Program-made: the position numbers and the translations under genes | Shown here: piece by piece, positions 12,263 to 25,384 of the stretch | Position numbering within the stretch: position 1 is the first letter of the stretch | Layout: the number at the start of each line of letters is the position of its first letter | NCBI RefSeq assembly: GCF_905147045.1 | Contig: NC_065918.1 | Coordinates: forward strand, 7,564,001-7,628,000 | Direction: 5' to 3' | Origin: Nymphalis io | Taxonomy: Eukaryota > Arthropoda > Insecta > Lepidoptera > Nymphalidae | DNA length: 64,000 bases | The notes under the pieces: model-generated | The model's input: the letters and a program-made list of their open reading frames with translations, nothing else | Databases searched by the model: none | What the model was told of the DNA's origin: nothing

Positions 12263-14953
12263 GTTAAATAAGATAAAGATTGAATTGAAATTCGTTAAAA
12301 AAAACTGTTTTGAAATCATATACAGATTTAACAGGTAATCATAATAAAAAGGAATAGAGGATTCCCTAGGTCAACTTATAAGGACATGGGAAAGGGAAGC
12401 CAGAATAAAATGAATCTATCAGCTTTCCTGGCTGGCCTAGCCACCTCGTACCTTGCACCCCTTATCTGTTCTTAGGGTCCAGTCGAAAGATTGAATTGAC
12501 GTAACATCAATCATTGTTATAAATTTAGTTTTAACGTTATTTTTCTTCCGATTGTCCATCAAAAGTTATTTCAAACGTCTACCAAGTGAAATGTTACACT
12601 TTTTCTATTACTTATGTTGTATTTAAAATATAATCTTTAAAGTAAATTAAAGGTAAGGTCAATTTAGTTGTTTCAAACTTAAAATAATCGAGCTTAAAAA
12701 GTTAAACCACAGCATGTTAAATTTAACTGACTACCTGTATCTATACGTATTCAATAATAGACCATTTAAAATAAAATAACCTGAACAAACTCTTTTAAAA
12801 CTTTTTATAGTAAAGAAAATTGATTGCAAGTAAATACTTAGAAACTAGATGGAGGTGGTCCGCAGTATGACAGTTCGTCGGTACATAATACACGTAACAT
12901 GTACAAGCCGTATGCATTTTATACGTGTGCCTTTTATTTGCTCTACTTTTCTAAAAACAGGTTAAAGAACAAGGTGTTTATTGCTCACTACTACATCACC
13001 AAACTGATATTATAAAAGTAATATTTGTTCGTTCGTGTAATTTTAGGAATTGACATAAATTGTTGTGTGAATTCGTAAAGGTACCATTTAACATAGAAAA
13101 CTTTCTGTCACGATATAATATTTTTATTCATACGATGCGATTTATATTTAGTATAATATATGTATAATAATGTCGAACTAGTTAATTAATTTGTTCGAAT
13201 GACACAACTATTACTACTTTAATTTGATATGATAATTAGAATAATTGTATCTTGTTTAATATACAATTATTTATATCAATATTGTATTGGATGTTCTGTT
13301 GCAATTTTATATATATTCAGAATATTTATAGGTATCTCAAAATAATATTTCTAAAATATCATCATTTAATAACTATAATCATCGAACATTAATTATTATA
13401 ATTTCGATTTGAATATCAAAAATAATGAGATATTTGAAAGGTCATACGAGAAAAATAGTTCTAGATCCATCGTCCAGAACGATCCTCGATCGGTTGGTAT
13501 TGTTATATAACATCTTTGTATTGTTCGTTTATAAATGTAACTATGAAACTCAAGGCAAAAAAGACCCAGGTCGCTAGTATTATATTAACTTACTCCGTTG
13601 TAGGTACGCTGTCGCCTGCCGAGCTTTGCTCACAAGAGCGGCAAGCGTTTTGAATGAATGCTAAAATATAATGAAACGGCGGAGTCCTTTGAAAAATAAA
13701 ATGTTTGCTTCATATATACGAGTATTATACAAGTACAAGTATTTCACTCTTGTTGTTATAAATGAATAAATTATCATGTTTAACACATATGTAGATGTTA
13801 CATATTTACCATATTCTATACAACATATTAAAACAGATTTATAATAGTATTTCAAATTTTAAATATTTATTAATAGCTAAATTAAAATCAAATATTCCAA
13901 AACTTCTAGATAATATAGTTGATAAAATTTTAATTTATTAATTTAACTTTTAAGTAATTATTCATATGGTTTCCTTTAAGACCGTGGCCTTGAGAACGAA
14001 CTCTCTTGTGCACTTTTAAATAAAATTATTGACTAATTATACATATCGGCCTTAATAAACGTTTAAGAGTTGTATAATAAAAACATGTCGTAATAATAAT
14101 AATTTGTGTTTGAATAAACATTACAGGCTTATTAAGCATAACATAACACTGCTATAATAATAATAGATTTAGATGATCAAGTAGGTATTACAAATAGTTG
14201 TGCCTTATGCATGTGAGTTTCTCATAACTAATTTAAATCGGAATATTTATTTATAATGAAAATGAATGTATTAAATTAATTGATCGAATAGCTCATGCGT
14301 ACGCGCGCGTATTTATAGAGCTATTTTGCGGTGTGAATGTTACACTATAATTAACGCACCACGTGACGCCATGCTGTCTGATGTACCGATATTGGATACT
14401 TGAGGCCACGACATGATAATTATGACATAAGAGAAACAGAACGCACATTTAATCCATTATTAATTAAATAAAAACATATTTAACGGCTTTCATACGTTTC
14501 TTACAAGTTTTTTTTTAGTGTCTCGATTTTTACCAAATGTCATCGGCTAAACGTAAAGGTTTTTCTTGTTTAGGCAATTTTTTTATTGAAATATGTTAAA
14601 CTAAATTCATTTGTGTTTTTCATTACATTCAGATATTTATATAATATATCTCGTACATTCATTGGAATTTAAAAAATACTTTTATGATAAATTTGTTTAT
14701 ATTATTATTATATAAAGTCAACTATAAGAGTAACCAAAAATGGGAATGGGCGTAGTCGCTATTTAATCATAATGTTTATAAGAAATATTTAAACTAAACC
14801 TTATTTTGGTATTTATATTAAAAAGATATTCAGATATTGGGTGTATAGATTACAAATACTATTTAATGTAAGTTATATACTTATGTTTTTACTCTTGTTA
14901 TATAGTTGTAAGTAAGAATGTGTGAATACGTGAAAATAAGTGAAATAGAATCA

Positions 14954-15037
14954 GAAACAATGCTGTGTCTTTTTCTTTCGAATGACAAACTAATAATGAC
15001 AGAAAGAGATAAATCAGCGTTTAACTAAAGAGCTGTT
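14954..15037 (+). mobile_element. MITE-like repeat, copy 3 of 3
   Basis: It shares AACAATGCTGTGTCTTTTTC, AATAATGACAGAAAGAGATA and GTTTAACTAAA in order with the copy at 10001-10133. Shorter and more diverged than the other two. Confidence 0.6.
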
Positions 15038-15612
15038 TTTTAGATACATATTTTAATTGAAAAATAAATAAATTGAAAATAAAACATTATTTCTTGTACT
15101 TCTTCTCAGAGCAGTCTTTTATTGCTTCTATCAATGTCTGTAATATTCCATACTGCTTGTTTAATAATCGAGATAAATAGATAAGTCTTAAAGTAACCTT
15201 AAAGCCTTGTTGGTCTCACTAATTAAACTTTTAATTTCTAAAATTGTTTACAACTGGCATTACTTATTTCAATTATGAAATGCCATGCTGCCAGATTATG
15301 ATTATGATGAACAATGATTATAATAATGGTCATCGTCCAGCTTAGTTTATACAACAAATCATTGTAATTACTTCACAAAAATAAAATAATAAAAATAAAA
15401 TAATGTCATATTAAACAGCGAAAGTAACTCAAACATTTACTGATTTATTTCATGGTTTTGCTTTGAAGAAGTTTGGTCGGAACTTATTTTTATTGTTTAC
15501 GCGGCTTGGTAACTTGTATCAAAGCCTGCAGTTGAAGTCGTTCGAGCTTGTAATCCTGTTCGTTAATCTCTCTAGATACGTAGTCTAGATTATATTCAGT
15601 GTCACCCAAGTG

Positions 15613-15680
15613 TATGTTATGAACAAATATGTATACATATTCATGTTATGAACAAATATGTGTACATATATATATGAAAG
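15613..15680. repeat. Short tandem duplication
   Basis: The block ATGTTATGAACAAATATGT followed by (A/G)TACATAT occurs twice in direct orientation about 28 bases apart, with a third, partial AACAAATGTATA unit after. Simple local duplication. Confidence 0.6.
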
Positions 15681-15994
15681 AACAAATGTATATAGGAAAT
15701 TCAACATGTAACAGAGAGTATAGCGTCCGTCTCAACTAATTTTAACAGGACAAGTAGAGCGATGACATAGACGTCGTTAACAATGTGTTTTCTCTTTATG
15801 CGCTTCAGAAGTTGCCCAGAGGTTGATTGATTACCGTAATATTTGTATCTCGTCGTATCAGTACCGTCTGCAAAGCTATACCTTCTCAGCGCAGTCTCTT
15901 TGCTGGGTAATATTTTGTGCATAGTTTACTTGATGTAGACTATAAATAATATAGATGATTAATTTTGTTATTAAGTTCTAAGTATTTTGCGACT

Positions 15995-16141
15995 AAGTCA
16001 AAGTCAAAGTCAAATTTTTTTATTCAATATAGAAGTACATATACCACTTACTTATTGACTGTCATAAATCTACCACTGGTTCGGAAATAAACACCTCAGA
16101 CCTGAGAAGAACCGGTGAAATAAACTCAGCGGTTTTTTTTA
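15995..16141 (+). repeat. Lepidopteran dispersed repeat (LINE/SINE tail type)
   Basis: It starts in AAGTCAAAGTCAAAGTC, continues through ATCTACCACTGGTTCGGA and CCTGAGAAGAACCGGTGAAA, and ends in ACTCAGCGG before a T run. I recognise this as a very common dispersed repeat in butterflies and moths. The class is not certain from one copy. Confidence 0.55.
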
Positions 16142-19090
16142 TACCTAAGGGCGTGGATACATGTCTACGGTGCGGCACTGGCCACTGTGTTACGTCGTAC
16201 CGCAGCACGGTGCCGTGTACGGTGCACCTCACGTTAGTTTATTTTTTAATATTGCTTAGCTCTCACGTGTTATCAAAATGGCTGACAATTTTGATGTCGA
16301 CTTTTTAATTTCACTAGTGGAAGTACGTCCCGTTCTTCCACTAAAACTAAAATTGTAAACTAAGTGATGCTTCCTCGGATTTGAACCTCGATAAAGATAC
16401 ACGTGCTGTTTGCACTGAACCATCTCTTATACTTACATTTAACAATAACATCTGTAGGTTTGTCTTAAATATTGCTTAATCGATTCGAATGAAAATGCAT
16501 AACTAGATATAAATATAAGTTTTCGAAAATATTATAGTATATTTTTATAATTATAAATTATTTGCCAGTTTATGATTTGACTGAAGGCCAAGCTTGAGCA
16601 ACTTCTAAATATTGTTGTAGCCGGAGCCTGCATATTCTTTTCCTTTTGTACTGTGCGCTCCATGACACTACTTCTCCTTCTTGCTTAAAGGAAAAATTTC
16701 TATTTCTTGGTAACCTTGGAGTCTTATGATTAAATTTGTGCATGAAGCCAAATTTTTTAACCATTCCTTCTGTTTATAGGCCATACATAAAGTTCAAGTT
16801 AAACAGAATCCTGTTTCATAAGACATAAAAAAATTTAAATCTTTATATATTCAAGAAATCAATTAAAAACTACTACCTGAATAATATTTTTTAGTTAATT
16901 TTATTACATCGTAATTTTTTATTATATTAAATTTTTATGAATGTATTCAAGTATATAAAATAATATGAAAATGATAACAAGTGATGAGGCAAAACTGTTA
17001 GGCCTGACGCTTTGGCGGAGTTAGCTGCCGTATGCCGAAAAACCCTTTTTTAAATAATTTCATTTGAAGCGCCAGTTGCCTTTGATGAATATAAGACTAG
17101 CGTAGAATCTGACGTAGTCAAGAACCTACAAAGAAAGAAAAGACTTTTCTACCTAAGAAGAAAAAAAGACCTTTCGCATATTTAAGAACAGCCAATTTTT
17201 ATTTTTCTTATATTTTCTTCTCGTGTATTCTTTAATCATTACAAGGCAACTGCTTAGTACAGACGATACTGTCCTTTGTTTGAACGACATTCACTTAAAG
17301 AATGCGGATTCTCCGGTATCGTCACAGAATAAGTACTGAAAAATTCCGTTCTTATTTTGATCGGCCAGAATGGCATAAGCGACAATAATTCGTAACGAAA
17401 TGGTGTCCGCCTTTGCCACACTACTCCACCGTTTATACGGGTGATTGTACAATGTATACCATAACGTGTCTTGTTACCGAAAAATTAAAATTTCAACGTT
17501 TATGAATACGTTTTTTATCTATGTAATAGTGTGAAAGTTTCGTTTCTGGGTATCCAGAACTTCCGCCGTATAAGACGGAAGGCATGTCAAATGCTCGTAA
17601 TCACGGTGCCCAAGTTCTTCAAGTCCGCAGCCCAACGTCTATAGAAGCTCAACCTGTACCTGATATGGGCTTACTCAAGTCAGTATAGCGCAATCTGTAT
17701 AAGAGTGCTTCAAAATAAATGCTTAAAAGTTACGGCTTAACAGTTTGTTTTAATAGTTATTTTTTTATTTTTCCGCAGGGCTTAATATAGCGATTTTACA
17801 TTAAGAGAATTATGAATGATTCCGCGTATAACTTTAATAGAACGATGACATAATATTTGTAAAATCGGATAGAGTATTTTATTAAAAGGATTCAAAGTAT
17901 TTCCAACGGTTTAAATAAAGTTTTTCTTTTGCAAATAGAGTTAACCGCTGATTAGGATTAGGCTAGATAAGTTGCCATGTTCGTCTTCGCCCGCTTTTGA
18001 GGGGGGAAAAGGGTGGTAATTGCAAAAAAAGTCACATTTGCATTTATTATATTAGTATGGAAGTAAGGCTTACAATCGAGCTTAATATTTTTTCGAAAGA
18101 AAATTTATCTTTTTATTTACTACTTAATTTATTAATAAATTATAAGAATCCCTTTTTAAAATGTAAATTACGACATATGTAGTTTAGTTTAATTGGTACA
18201 AAGTATTAGTTCTTATCAAAATAATTGCCATATAATATATACGTTGAAATTCAAAACAGTCGTTTTAGAAATATACGAGATACTCAACAAGCCCGTGTAA
18301 TTAATGCGCGAGGCGTGTTGTTCAACGCATCAGTTCACTTACACGGGCGAATAGATCGGTAGGCGAAGGTTTATATCTAAGTGATTATTAATTATCTCGG
18401 GATGTATTATTTTACCCGTACAACATCGGAACTTAAATAATTTATTCATTTATTTAGTCATTGACATTCTAGAGTTTTTAAAATACCTGCCATTGGAGAC
18501 ATGCCAGAAAAATTTAAAAAGTTTTTAAATTGCTTTAAACTAAGAAAACTTTTTTTTAATTTAATTATTAATAATCTATAATACCATATTAATTGAACCT
18601 AAAAAAATTGCGATTATTTTAAGATATTTTTTGTACATCGTACAACGAGTAATTTTGAAAAGGTTTACCATAAATAATTTTATAATTTATATTGTATGTT
18701 ATTTCCTATATATTATCACTATTAAAAAATATTGCTGTCATGGGGCGCCTGGCAGATGTAAAGGGTCAAAACATAAAACTGCGAATTATCACGATACGAA
18801 TTCGCAACATCGAGAGCTGCGACGCAAATTACTGCGCTGCGATTTCGTACGGCATGGCGTCTCACTAAATGGTCGGGTAGGCATATTTACATCACGCGTT
18901 GTATCTTTTGTGTTTCGGCTCGAACATCAAAATTTATGCTTATTAAAAATAATAATCACGGAAGAATACCAATACCTAAATAAATAATAACATAGAATTT
19001 CAAAGAAAGTTCGTTGATTAAAAGTTGATGAAAAGTTAGAGCAAAAATAAAACAAGTCTGAATTTCAATAACAATATTATATCAGGATAT

Positions 19091-19388
19091 TATATTTTAC
19101 TGGTGGTACAGCTTTGTGAAAGCTCGTCTGGGTAGGTACCACCCACTCATCAGATATTCTATCGCAAAACAGCAGTACTTGGTATTGTTGTGTTTCGGTT
19201 TAAAGGGTGAGTGAGCCAGTATAATTATAGTCACAAGGGACATAACATCTTAGTTCCCAAGGTTGGCGGCACATTTTTGATGTAAGCGATGGTTAACATT
19301 TCTTACAATGCCAATGTCTATGGGCGTTGGTGACCACTTACCATCAGGTGGCCCATATGCTCGTCCGCCTTCCTATTGTATAAAAAAA
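19091..19388 (+). mobile_element. SINE-like element, family A, with target-site duplication
   Basis: A 298-bp element ends in a short A run and is flanked by 12-bp direct repeats ATATCAGGATAT (19079-19090 and 19389-19400). Key blocks are GGTAGGTACCACCCACTCAT, AAACAGCAGTACTTGGTATT, CCAATGTCTATGGGCGTTGG and CATCAGGTGGCCCATATGCT. Other copies lie at 25961-26213 (minus), 38337-38620 (plus) and 46262-46455 (minus, decayed). It has no coding capacity, and I do not see a convincing tRNA head. Confidence 0.85.
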
Positions 19389-22300
19389 ATATCAGGATAT
19401 AATTTTGTATAATCTTGCAATTATTCGAGATGGGACGATTTTTATTCGTATTAAAATTCATAAAAACTTTAGTACTAATAATAAAATTCAACTTCAACTA
19501 TCAATTATTTTATTTCCCATATTTGCTTTCCTTTGAAATTGTTTCCTCTGCTAACAAGATAACAATAATTTAAATATTTTTGGAAACCGTCACGACTCCG
19601 CTCCTCTCCTCATCTCACCTCGACGCAACAGTCCACTTCACTTCGCTTACAACCTCTGTTCTGCTCACCCCATTATATCGCTGTTATATTTTATAAGAAA
19701 TTTTAATACATTTTTTATAAATTCTTGATTTCAATTGTGTTGTGTTACAATAACAAACCTTTTATAAATTTTTCACTCAAGACGGATATTCTCGGAATAC
19801 GTTTTAGTGCACGGAGTATAACTATCTGGCGTCTTCGTTTGAGTTGGTATATATCATTTCATAGAAAAAAAATATTTTCGATTTGCTCATATTGAAAGAA
19901 TAGAAATGAATATATATTTTTAAATTATTAATTTTAAGGGTCAAGCAAATTTGCAGATGTATCTTTAATCAAAACAAACTAAAATATAAGTCTTACGCTA
20001 ACATCGATACCATAATCATTGTATGCAATGTCATGCATCACTGGATGCACTGCATCACACTGCACCGTGTACCGACTTCGGTTTAACTTTCTCTACATGT
20101 ATTGATGTATATCCAAAGCTATCAGCCTCTCGACATCATCTCCTGCCCGGTGTAACGAATTGAGACCACCACTAATGCTATATGTAATTATTATTTACAC
20201 TAAATGTTCGCTCTGTGGTCAAAATTCATACGACCAAAATCATTATTAGAAATTCGAGGAATACATGTACATATGTATTTACATGTTTCAATAGATATAA
20301 TTAAATATCTTGAATTTAACAATTGATTGACATTCGAAAGATTTTCTTACGCAGGACGTGCACATTCTCACCCTGACCTCAAGTCTTGGCGCATCTTACT
20401 TTACTTCTGAAACGCCATCGCTTTTATGACTTGGCGAACAAAATAAACTAATTACATTGTTCGCGCAGCCTCGGAACTTTTCACGGATATTCAATTACTT
20501 ACCTTTACCATAACATGCATTTTAAATTCGTAACAGTGTGAGATAAAAACGTACAACGGATATTGATAACAGTAATATCGATTCTTATAAATGCAAAAGT
20601 ATAGGTAAATCTTTCTGTCTTGTGCTCTATCACGTCTAAACCCTCAATTACACGTTATGATATTTTACATACAGGAAGTCTGTAAAAGAGCAAATACAAT
20701 CTATATACGAACATAGGAATTCATTATATAAGTAATGGGTTTAACGAAAACAAAATGACTCGGACGGAGTTGTGCCGTAAATATTACGTCTCCATTTAAA
20801 AATAATTCAAAAATTTTGTTCTTACAGAGTTTCATCGAATAATATTATTTATTAGAATTGGAAGTCTATGCACAATGCAGTTTCTATTTCGTTTTATTAG
20901 CTTCAAGATTAATTCTCATCGGGTTCCATATTAAAGCTGCCGATATGAATGCCACCTTCAGTGTTTTATTTTAAAACATCATAAGCGTTGTGCTCGTCCC
21001 AGCAACACACTCGTAGGGTTTAGATAAAGGTAGTATAGAGATATAGAACTGGTAGGGTGGATGAATCTACTTATAGCATTTTTGTAGAATATTGATTAAT
21101 GATTACTTTACTCATTGTTTTTTTTCTTGTCATACATAAATCGTTTAATTATTGATCCAATATTTATATTTGAACATCTGTATTTTTCAATATCCTTCAG
21201 ATCGTGGGATGGAGGTTTGTTTACATGCTTTAGTGAAACTCGATCCAATTTTACTTTATTCAATATAAAATATGAAAACATTAAATGAAATATTCGAATA
21301 GAGAAATATTATTTATACTACAACCTTATTCTGCTCTTTAAGTTTCTAAGTTCAATATAGTGGAAGATATCAAGACACTGTAACTGCTTCCAACGTGCTA
21401 TCGTACTTTGAAAATAAATATTAACTAAGAAAAGCGTTGACAATGTTTCAAAGGGAAATTATTAATGCTTATAGAAAATTGTTATCGAAGGCGACTCGTT
21501 AATACACTTAATAAATAGTTTGCCCGGAATTCTATTTAATTTTTATTTGATATATTTTTAATTATAAACAAAAAACTACAAATGATACGAAAAGCAATGT
21601 TAGAAATGAAACTACATTTTATCCTATTAATAGTATAGTACCTGGGCGACCGAGTTTCGCTCGGTTCAAATAATCATGAAGTAGTTTTTTTTAAACTAAA
21701 AAAGTGTGTCTTTTGGTATAGACACCATATAGATAAAAAGTGAAACCTTATCTAAATACAAAATTTAAGCTAAGTCGTAGAGCCATTTCCGAGGCACATA
21801 GTTAGCACATATATATATTTAATTATTCTATTCGAATAGATATATATTAAATTGAATTATTTGTTTCATATTATAAGATTAATGTGAAGATCGCACGTTG
21901 TATTCGTTGGGAGTGTAGATTATGTATGGTATGGACAACAATGGTATATTTATGCTAACTTGATAATTAAAATAAGATTTTAAACAGCGGCAGCAACGCT
22001 TGTATTTATATGCCTATTTAATTAAATTAGGTAAAATTATTTCTGTTTATTGGCCGCATGTTTTTTACCGTTGATTTTATATTTTAATCATTAATACTTT
22101 TATACATTTGTTACAAATAATAACAATAGCTTACATAATTGGCCCATGCGACCTTGATGGTTCAAAGAACTTTCTTATTTATTTTAATAACAATTCAACT
22201 TATAACATGACCTTATTTGACAGTAACTATTTTGTTTACTAAACAATGTTTTGTTATTGAATGGCAATTTAATATTTGAATCTGTTACGTGTAGTTCGAA

Positions 22301-25245
22301 TGCTTCTACAATGGTTATTGAATATCTTCGAAACTTGTAGAGTAACTCTTTTACCATATACTTAATGCCGAAACGACATTATAGGAACTACAAGTTATTT
22401 TTTTAAGGAATGCATTTTAACAATATTTTAGAGAGAATTTTTTCGTTGTACCGAAAAACAACAATGTGCATAATGCTTAAGGACACTTGCCTATTAATTT
22501 CAATTTTCTTTTGTTTGGCTTATTTTGTATTTAGTTTTTACTTACATTGTTTTATTCAAAAGTATTCATTAAAATTAATATGGTTTTAATAGCAAAAACT
22601 AAGTATCTGACATTAAATATGATACATATTAATTATATAATTTAGAAATAATTGCAAAAATAAATTTCTAAGATGGTAGAAGACAGATCGTTTTCTTTGG
22701 TTGTGAGCGGCAGACGAAGACCGTGATATGCAAATGATTTACATAGTTCTTTAAGATTTATGAAAACTAATTAAGGTAGTATACAATTTATTGCAATGTC
22801 ATTTCATGTAAATTTTTTTTCTTATCAGTATTTTCTTATATACGCAAACCGTTGCTGCGTTTCAAGCCGACTATAGAGCGAATAGAATTCGAATAGGCTT
22901 TAGAAGGCTTAAGACTACCCTACAGTATTCATAATAGCTAAAACAGTACTTGAAATCCAAATGGAGAACGTCGGCTCTCTCGCAGCCCAGATTATCACAT
23001 CAATAAATGTTATGATTCGGCCATGTGCATAGGCATTGCACGTTGATTGAAAATTTCAATATTCCTTACGTATTAACGTGTATTTCTTTTACCGTTTAAA
23101 AGTGTACTCAGTTTTCTTATTTACTTTTTAATATTCATGTACGCTTTTTGGACAGATCAATCTTTTAGTTCACCAACATAAAAACGGTATAGTCATACAC
23201 ATGTACGCTATATATTATAGTTACAGATCTGTCATTGTTTTTAAAAAATATATTACAAATACGATAATAAATCACAACAGGAAATCGACTCATAATATCA
23301 AAAGGATATAAGAATTAACAAAGTGAAAAAAATATCTTTATCTTAATATATCTGATAAAATAACTTACTAATATAAATATAATAAGATTATGAGTTTATT
23401 TGAACGCGCTGCCCTCAGGATGTACTTATATGTTTATGAAATGCTGCCTTATTTCCAAAATAATAAGTTTTTTCATAATCTCTTCGAAACAAACAATAAT
23501 ATAATTTTCATTTTAACAAAGTTAAATGTTATGTCTACTATGTTCACTAACTTTAAGCTAAAAACCGCGCGTGTGTCTATATTGATATTTATTTTTATAA
23601 AACTGTATTTCATTGTTGCTTTTGTGGTATATGTTAGCTTTACTAGTAGCTTTAGCCATCGATTTTATCTTTCATGTATTTGCAACAAATAGAATCAGGT
23701 CACCAAAAGCCCTTACCACCGAATATTTGTTATGGAATTTAAATAAATATATATTTACAAAGTATGAAAAATTTATATTAATTTTTACAAAATAATTAAT
23801 TAAAAAACACATTTTTTGGTTTTCCAATTTCAATCGGTTGCTTAATGAAATATTTGCAAGTGTAGCGATGAATTTCATTTTTAATTGTCTTTTTTAATAT
23901 CATATATTATAACATTTTATATGAAATTTAAAAAGTCCTTATTTGTTTTCTGCTGTTGTGTATCTATTAAAAAGTTTCTTTCTTTCTTTTTACAAGCTAT
24001 TATTGAGTATGAAGCTAATGAAAATGTGAATTAAGTTACATGAAATCAAAAATTATCAGCTTTATATTTTAACGTTCCAAATGTCTTTAGGGATTTACGT
24101 AATTCTTAAGCTCGTCAGGAAACTCGTTTCACATTTTTTTTTTCTTCTTTAAATGTTGTGTCGTTTTGATTGCACTGTTTTTACTAGAAATCAGGTTTAT
24201 TTCTTAAATGTCCTCTCCAAAGTCCTAATTTCTATCATGATTTTGTTGCAATTGTTTCAGTTGAGTTTGTCATTTATAATAATAAAACTTAATTTTAATA
24301 AACATCGATTCTAAAACAACTCATAAAAGTAAAAAAAAAACAATACCTATTGGGCCTTTAATTTTATGACAAGCTGTAATATAAATAGCAAATACAAGCG
24401 TCGACGACGTCGGGGGACCGCTAATCTAATATTTTACCTACGTTGCCTAGGCAGTTTACTTATGTTTAAATATTATACCTAAATTTTTAGCTGTAATATG
24501 TTTTTTACTTTATTTACGGAGCGCTCCGCCGACGCAATGACGCTATTAGTCGAGTCACCTTTCAAACAAAAAAATGACAAAATTAAAAATCGGTCATTCG
24601 TTGAGGAACTACAATGCCTCAGATCGATACCCAGATATATGCGTTAAGTTTATAACATCCCTCATTCTGCGTCTAGGGTTTAAAATGTTAAATTTATTAA
24701 AAAGCAAGTAAGTATTTAACAGTAGAAATGCAAACTCTATTCTAGGACACGTTTCTGTTTGAAACTACCACTTGGTGCCTTTCAATTTTAGAATTATTCA
24801 AAAATTTCTTAGTCTCAATAATTAAAATATACGAGAATATATGAAATATATGAAACTTGCGTCCCTTTGCTGTATTGGCTCATTGTGATTATAGTTTTGT
24901 TTAATCCTTCTTAATTCGAACCATTCGACAATAATAACGAACTGGTAAAGTAAATTTTGAATAATTATAATATATTAAAGTATACCTGCTAATTATAATC
25001 TAATTATATTTCTAAGATATAAAATATATAATAAATATATATACGAAAAATCTATTGAATATTTCTTATTCGGAAAGTATATATTTAACTAGTTAGCAGG
25101 ACAACTACGGGTTACTTCACGCATGCGTCCTATAGTGCATTACAATCTCCCGCCGTCAAAGTTCTCACAGTCACAATCGGTGAACCATCGTATCGAGATG
25201 CACTTGTAATATAACGGTTTGTCTAGAATAAATATTTGTGCTCAG

Positions 25246-25384
25246 GGCGAGGGTCAGGACGAGCTGCGTTTGGACGAAGAAATGGATCGAGTGGTTTGGA
25301 GCGAAGCTGCTCAGCCGCCTCGACTGCAAGGCACCAGCGAACCAGTGAGAGATATGGCTGCGCCTCCGCCGCCTTACATTCAAG
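25246..25384 (+). CDS. Ae2: Anion exchanger exon 1 (first coding exon seen)
   Basis: It reads GEGQDELRLDEEMDRVVWSE and on to PPPPYIQ, ends in a GTAAGT donor and leaves phase 1. The start is set by a possible acceptor (TTTGTGCTCAG). The frame stays open upstream to a TAA at 25207-25209, so the 5' edge could differ. If this is the first coding exon, translation would start at the Met codon at 25282, in GAAGAAATGG. The proline-rich end (APPPPPY) resembles a binding motif for SH3 or WW domains. Confidence 0.72.

Larger units (their letters stand above)
834..25245. other. Long noncoding region upstream of the anion exchanger
   Basis: About 24 kb of AT-rich DNA with no frame I can support as coding. 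The open frames present are short, lack splice context, and match no family I recognise. It holds the SINE, MITE and older repeat fragments listed separately. It may contain 5' untranslated exons and regulatory DNA of the downstream anion exchanger; one GC-richer initiator-like spot is at 18290-18370. It could equally be plain intergenic DNA. Confidence 0.6.

Noticed and set aside
18631..18987. 118-codon open frame on the plus strand
   Set aside because: Low-complexity hydrophobic start encoded by AT-rich DNA; no splice context or family match, and the middle part looks like a repeat.
25123..25209. Upstream ATG in the frame of exon 1 (MRPIVHYNLPPSKF)
   Set aside because: An in-frame TAA at 25207 separates it from exon 1. 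It could at most be a short upstream ORF.
25171..25383. Minus-strand frame over exon 1
   Set aside because: Antisense shadow of a GC-richer coding exon.
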